Below are positions 22,297 through 25,054 of a stretch of DNA of 25,054 nucleotides, piece by piece. The DNA comes from JAWOJB01 sp046484325. Its GTDB lineage: Bacteria > Actinomycetota > Acidimicrobiia > Spongiisociales > ZC4RG35. The notes under the pieces are model-generated. The model was not told the DNA's origin. It did not search any database and saw only the letters and a program-made list of their open reading frames with translations. The DNA is taken from positions 1 to 25,054 of the forward strand of contig JAWOJB010000090.1 of assembly GCA_046484325.1 (NCBI GenBank). The letters are read 5' to 3'. Numbering within the stretch: position 1 is the stretch's first letter; each line of letters starts with the position of its first letter. Both the position numbers and the translations under genes were made by a program.

Positions 22297-23474
22297 TGGT
22301 GGGCCGCCGGGGTTGGGCGGTTGCCGGGTGCGGTCTGGGCCTGCTCGTCGTCTGGGCGGCGCTCGGGGAGCTCGAACTGCTGGGGGTGGCGACGCTACTC
22401 GTCGGCTCGGTCGTCTTCGCCATCGTGCTCACCCGCTGGACGAGACCCCGCGTCGAGGTTTCCCGGCGTCTGGCGCCCGCGCTCGTCCACGAGGGCGACC
22501 GAGCTGCGGTCCGGGTGACGATCACCAACCCGGGGCGCCGCCGGCTGGCCGATCTCACGATCGTCGACGAGGTACGCGGGCTCGGTGACGCCCGCTTCGA
22601 CGTCGCCGCCCTGGGAGCGGGCGAGTCGGTGGAGGCCACCTACCACATCCTCTGCAGACCCCGGGGTGTGTACGACGTCGGCCCGACGCGGGTGTCTACC
22701 TCGGATCCGCTCGGCCTGGCGTCGGTCGCCTGGACCGGTGGGGCCCGGGACAGACTCATCGTCTATCCCGAGACCGAGGAGCTCGTCGGCTTCCCCGTCA
22801 CCCGGGGCCGTGATCCCGCCAACCACGCCTCGCGCCCGGAGTTCAGCCATCGGGGGGGCGAGGACTTCTACACGATGCGCGAGTACCGGGTGGGAGACGA
22901 TCTCCGGCGCGTCCACTGGCCGTCGTCCGCCAAGCGGGACGAGCTCATGATCCGCCAGCTCGAGACACCCTGGAAGTCGTTGGCGCTCGTGATGCTCGAC
23001 GTCCGCGCACGCGCATACGAGACGCCCGATTGCTTCGAGAAGGCGGTGAGCGGGGCGGCCTCGGTGGTCAGGCATCTGGCTGCGGCAGGGTTCGACGCCG
23101 AGCTGTGGGCCGGCGGCACCGCCACCGTCGGGATCGATCGCTACGCATCGGTCATGGAGGCGCTGGCGCTCGTGTCCACCGACTCTCGGATCGACGTCCG
23201 GGCGGCTGCGGCCCACCTGGCCAGGACCGGACGGGGTGGTGCGCTGTTCCTGATCACAGGGACCCCCGACGCCGATCTCCTGAGCGTCAAACAGGCGCTG
23301 TCTCGCGAGTACCGCAGCGTCGTGCTCATGGCTGCCGTCGACGGGCACGAGGGCACGACATCGGAGTTCCGGCGTGCCGGGGCGGTGACGATGTCCGTCC
23401 CACCCGATGGCTCGTGGGCAACGGCCTGGATGCAAGCGACCTCCCGAACATGGCACGCCGTCTCGGCACGCTGA
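22296..23474 (+). CDS. DUF58 domain protein
   Basis: A 392-aa membrane protein with two N-terminal hydrophobic segments (about residues 8-23 and 27-46), an Ig-like/beta middle region (VEVSRRLAPALVHEGDRAAVRVTITNPG) and the DUF58 motif SHRGGEDFYTMREYRVGDDLRRVHWPSSAKRDELMIRQLE (about 188-227). The rest resembles a von Willebrand A-type fold (LVMLDVRA). The family is always linked to MoxR ATPases; the exact role is unknown. It is coupled to moxR by a 1-bp overlap and overlaps the next gene by 25 bp. Confidence 0.93.
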   Translation: MVGRRGWAVAGCGLGLLVVWAALGELELLGVATLLVGSVVFAIVLTRWTRPRVEVSRRLAPALVHEGDRAAVRVTITNPGRRRLADLTIVDEVRGLGDARFDVAALGAGESVEATYHILCRPRGVYDVGPTRVSTSDPLGLASVAWTGGARDRLIVYPETEELVGFPVTRGRDPANHASRPEFSHRGGEDFYTMREYRVGDDLRRVHWPSSAKRDELMIRQLETPWKSLALVMLDVRARAYETPDCFEKAVSGAASVVRHLAAAGFDAELWAGGTATVGIDRYASVMEALALVSTDSRIDVRAAAAHLARTGRGGALFLITGTPDADLLSVKQALSREYRSVVLMAAVDGHEGTTSEFRRAGAVTMSVPPDGSWATAWMQATSRTWHAVSAR

Positions 23475-24914
23475 CCGGGACGGCCGCCCTGGCGCTGGCG
23501 CTGGCCCGGCTCGGGCGGCTCATCGCACCCGCCGAGGGGAGCGACGTCTCGTGGCAGGTGGTGTTGGTGGCGGCGGCGGTGCTCGGGGGGGTGACGGCCT
23601 GGCTGTCGATCGCCTATCGCCTACCCGTGTGGGCGGCGATCCCCATCCAGGTCGTCGGGGCAGGCATCGCTCTGCTCCGGGTGACGGTCCCCGACACCCT
23701 CGCCTTCGGGGTGCTGCCGACGGCGGAGACCGGACCTGGGCTCATCGAGGAGCTCGGGTTCGGCCTCGAGGTGATCCGATTCGGCTCGGCCCCGGTTGCC
23801 CCGGTCGGCGGGCTCGTGGGCATCCTCGTCATCGGCTTCTGGCTGCTGGGCGCCTGCGTCGCCTGGGGTGGCGAACGCGGCCCCCGATGGCCGGCGACGG
23901 TGCCGCCGGTCGCCTTCTACCTCTCGCTCGCCGTCCTCGACCGGGCAGGCCCGAGCACCGGCTGGATCGTCGTCGGGCTCCTGATCGTCGGGGCGGCGTT
24001 GTACGCCACCTTCACGGGAGATACGCCGGACTCCGGCCGGGTCCGGGACCGGGACGGCCGTTTCCTGGGACGCCGATCGACCGCCCGGCCGGTGGCATTG
24101 CTCGCCGCGACCGGCCTCCTCGCCGTCTCGGCAACCACGGCCTTCGCCGCCTCCGTGCCCGACGGGGGCATGCTGGAGTGGCGCAGCCGGTCGGGCTTCG
24201 GCACCGGGGCATTCGGGGGAACCTCGCTCAACGTCTTCGTGGGTCTCCGCCAGCAGGTGCTGTCGCTCGGCGACGAACCGGTCTTCGTGGCCCGGCTCAG
24301 CGACTCGGCTCGGGACGCCGGTTCTCTCTACTGGCCGCTGGTCACCCTCGACGTGTTCGATGGCGAGAACTGGATGCCGGGCGCACTGGCCTACTCGCGT
24401 CCCGAGCCCGGGTCCGGGTGGGAGCGGCCGGAATGGGCGTTCGCCGGACCCACCGTCAGGGTGTCCCAGCGGATCCGGATCGAGGGCCTGCGCGGCCAGC
24501 TGCTCCCGGCGCTCTATGCACCCGACGAGCTGCGGACCGGCGTCGATCTGATCGCGGAGAGCCTGCGTGGTCGGGAGGACGGCGCGGTGAAGATCGACGT
24601 GGGCCTGCGGTCCGGGTGGGAGTACGAGGTGGTGTCGGACGTGCCGGTGCCCGACCTCGATCGGCTGGCGTCGGTCGGCGGGGAGCTCTCACCCATCTTC
24701 CAGGAGGCGGCCAGGGCGGGCGCGTACCTGGGGAACCCCCGCGACCCACAGTTCTCTCCGAGACCACGATCCATCTCGGACCGCTTCCTCGAGCTTCCCG
24801 ACGACACCGCCCCCGAGGTGCGGCTCCTCGCCGCCGAGGTGGTGGCCGACGGCCTCACCCGGTTCGAGCAGGCGCTGTTGCTCGAGCGGTGGTTCCAGGA
24901 CCCGAGCCGGTTCA
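23450..24914 (+). CDS. TgpA-like transglutaminase-domain membrane protein, 3' end lost at a sequence junction
   Basis: A membrane protein whose N-terminus has about six hydrophobic segments, followed by a long external region (VFVGLRQQVLSLGDEPVFVARLSD, SLYWPLVTLDVFDGENWMP, DLDRLASVGGELSPIFQEAARAGAYLG). This matches the DUF3488/TgpA_N plus transglutaminase-like architecture that follows MoxR and DUF58. The coding sequence breaks at about 24914, after RFEQALLLERWFQDPSRF, just where the transglutaminase core with its Cys-His-Asp triad should begin. The in-frame continuation to a stop at 24982 is foreign sequence read in the wrong sense. The ATG at 23450 overlaps the DUF58 gene by 25 bp. Confidence 0.88.
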
Positions 24915-24917
24915 TCT
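24912..24917. other. Breakpoint: host sequence to unrelated low-GC sequence
   Basis: Left of this point GC is around 70% and the TgpA frame is intact. To its right GC drops to about 44% and a different gene is encoded on the other strand. Plus-strand host bases GGTTCATC and foreign bases TCTTGC share one to three bases at the join. The most likely cause is a chimeric assembly or contaminant join; a real rearrangement is less likely. Confidence 0.85.
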
Positions 24918-25054
24918 TGCTTTTAATTCAACAAGAACAGCAATCTGCTTGCCAAGTTGAGCAGCTTCAATACGAGATCTAACAATCGGTGAATCCAGTC
25001 CAACCCTATAAAGTGTCTGCTTAATTGCGAGCACATCAGGATCACGCGCAGCCT
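24915..25054 (-). CDS. ppk1: Internal fragment of polyphosphate kinase 1, from a different organism
   Basis: Read on the minus strand from 25052, 46 codons encode AARDPDVLAIKQTLYRVGLD followed by SPIVRSRIEAAQLGKQIAVL and VELKAR. This is the highly conserved Ppk1 stretch DVLAIKxTLYR...SPIV...LIEAAxxGKQVxVLVELKARFDE. The gene should continue with FDE but meets the breakpoint. Codons end mostly in A or T (GAA, TTA, AAA, GTT, ATT), unlike every other gene in the window. Both ends are open. Ppk1 makes polyphosphate from ATP. Confidence 0.88.

Noticed and set aside
24914..24984. In-frame continuation of the TgpA gene to a stop at 24982
   Set aside because: It reads the antisense of a Ppk1 fragment across a composition break, so the last 20 or so residues are an artefact.

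Overview
The window is a high-GC bacterial segment carrying an almost complete division and cell wall (dcw) cluster. The host is probably an actinobacterium, with a guess of Acidimicrobiia or a relative. Evidence for this is the very high GC content, frequent GTG starts, a DivIVA/Wag31-type protein with SepF and no FtsA, the actinobacterial form of the FtsZ signature (GEGGGTGTGGAPVV), and a meso-DAP-type MurE (DNPR). Taxonomy below phylum is inference.

Layout. Positions 2-2851 (+) hold ileS, cut at the left edge. From 21185 down to 2744 every gene is on the minus strand. In transcription order these are: a small Trp/Arg-rich protein, a 195-aa unknown protein, an HNH nuclease, then (after a strong promoter and a heptamer tandem repeat) mraZ, rsmH, ftsL, ftsI, murE, mraY, murD, ftsW, murG, murC, murB, ftsQ, ftsZ, pgeF, yggS, sepF, yggT and divIVA. 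Most junctions from rsmH to sepF are 4-bp ATGA/GTGA overlaps or other short overlaps, so this is one translationally coupled operon. Exceptions are the mraZ-rsmH gap (with a 13-bp perfect inverted repeat over the rsmH ribosome-binding site), the ftsL-ftsI gap (with a 26-codon ORF in frame with ftsI) and the ftsQ-ftsZ gap (ftsZ leader). From 21328 on the plus strand there is a divergent moxR, DUF58, transglutaminase (TgpA-like) operon.

How the genes work together. MurB, MurC, MurD and MurE make the UDP-MurNAc-peptide. MraY and MurG make lipid I and lipid II, and FtsW with FtsI polymerise and crosslink septal peptidoglycan. FtsZ, SepF, FtsQ, FtsL and DivIVA place and build the divisome. MraZ is the likely operon regulator. 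murF, normally between murE and mraY, is absent from the window.

The right end is not normal host sequence. At about 24914 the transglutaminase gene breaks off, and the last 140 bases (about 44% GC, A/T-ending codons) encode on the minus strand an internal piece of polyphosphate kinase (Ppk1). This is most likely an assembly chimera. No rRNA, tRNA, CRISPR array or insertion sequence was seen, and no gene-free stretch exceeds about 165 bases. I found no clearly new biological system. The best candidates for new biology are the two mRNA-level features in the operon (the rsmH hairpin and the ftsL-ftsI mini-ORF) and the unexplained small-protein operon next to the HNH gene.
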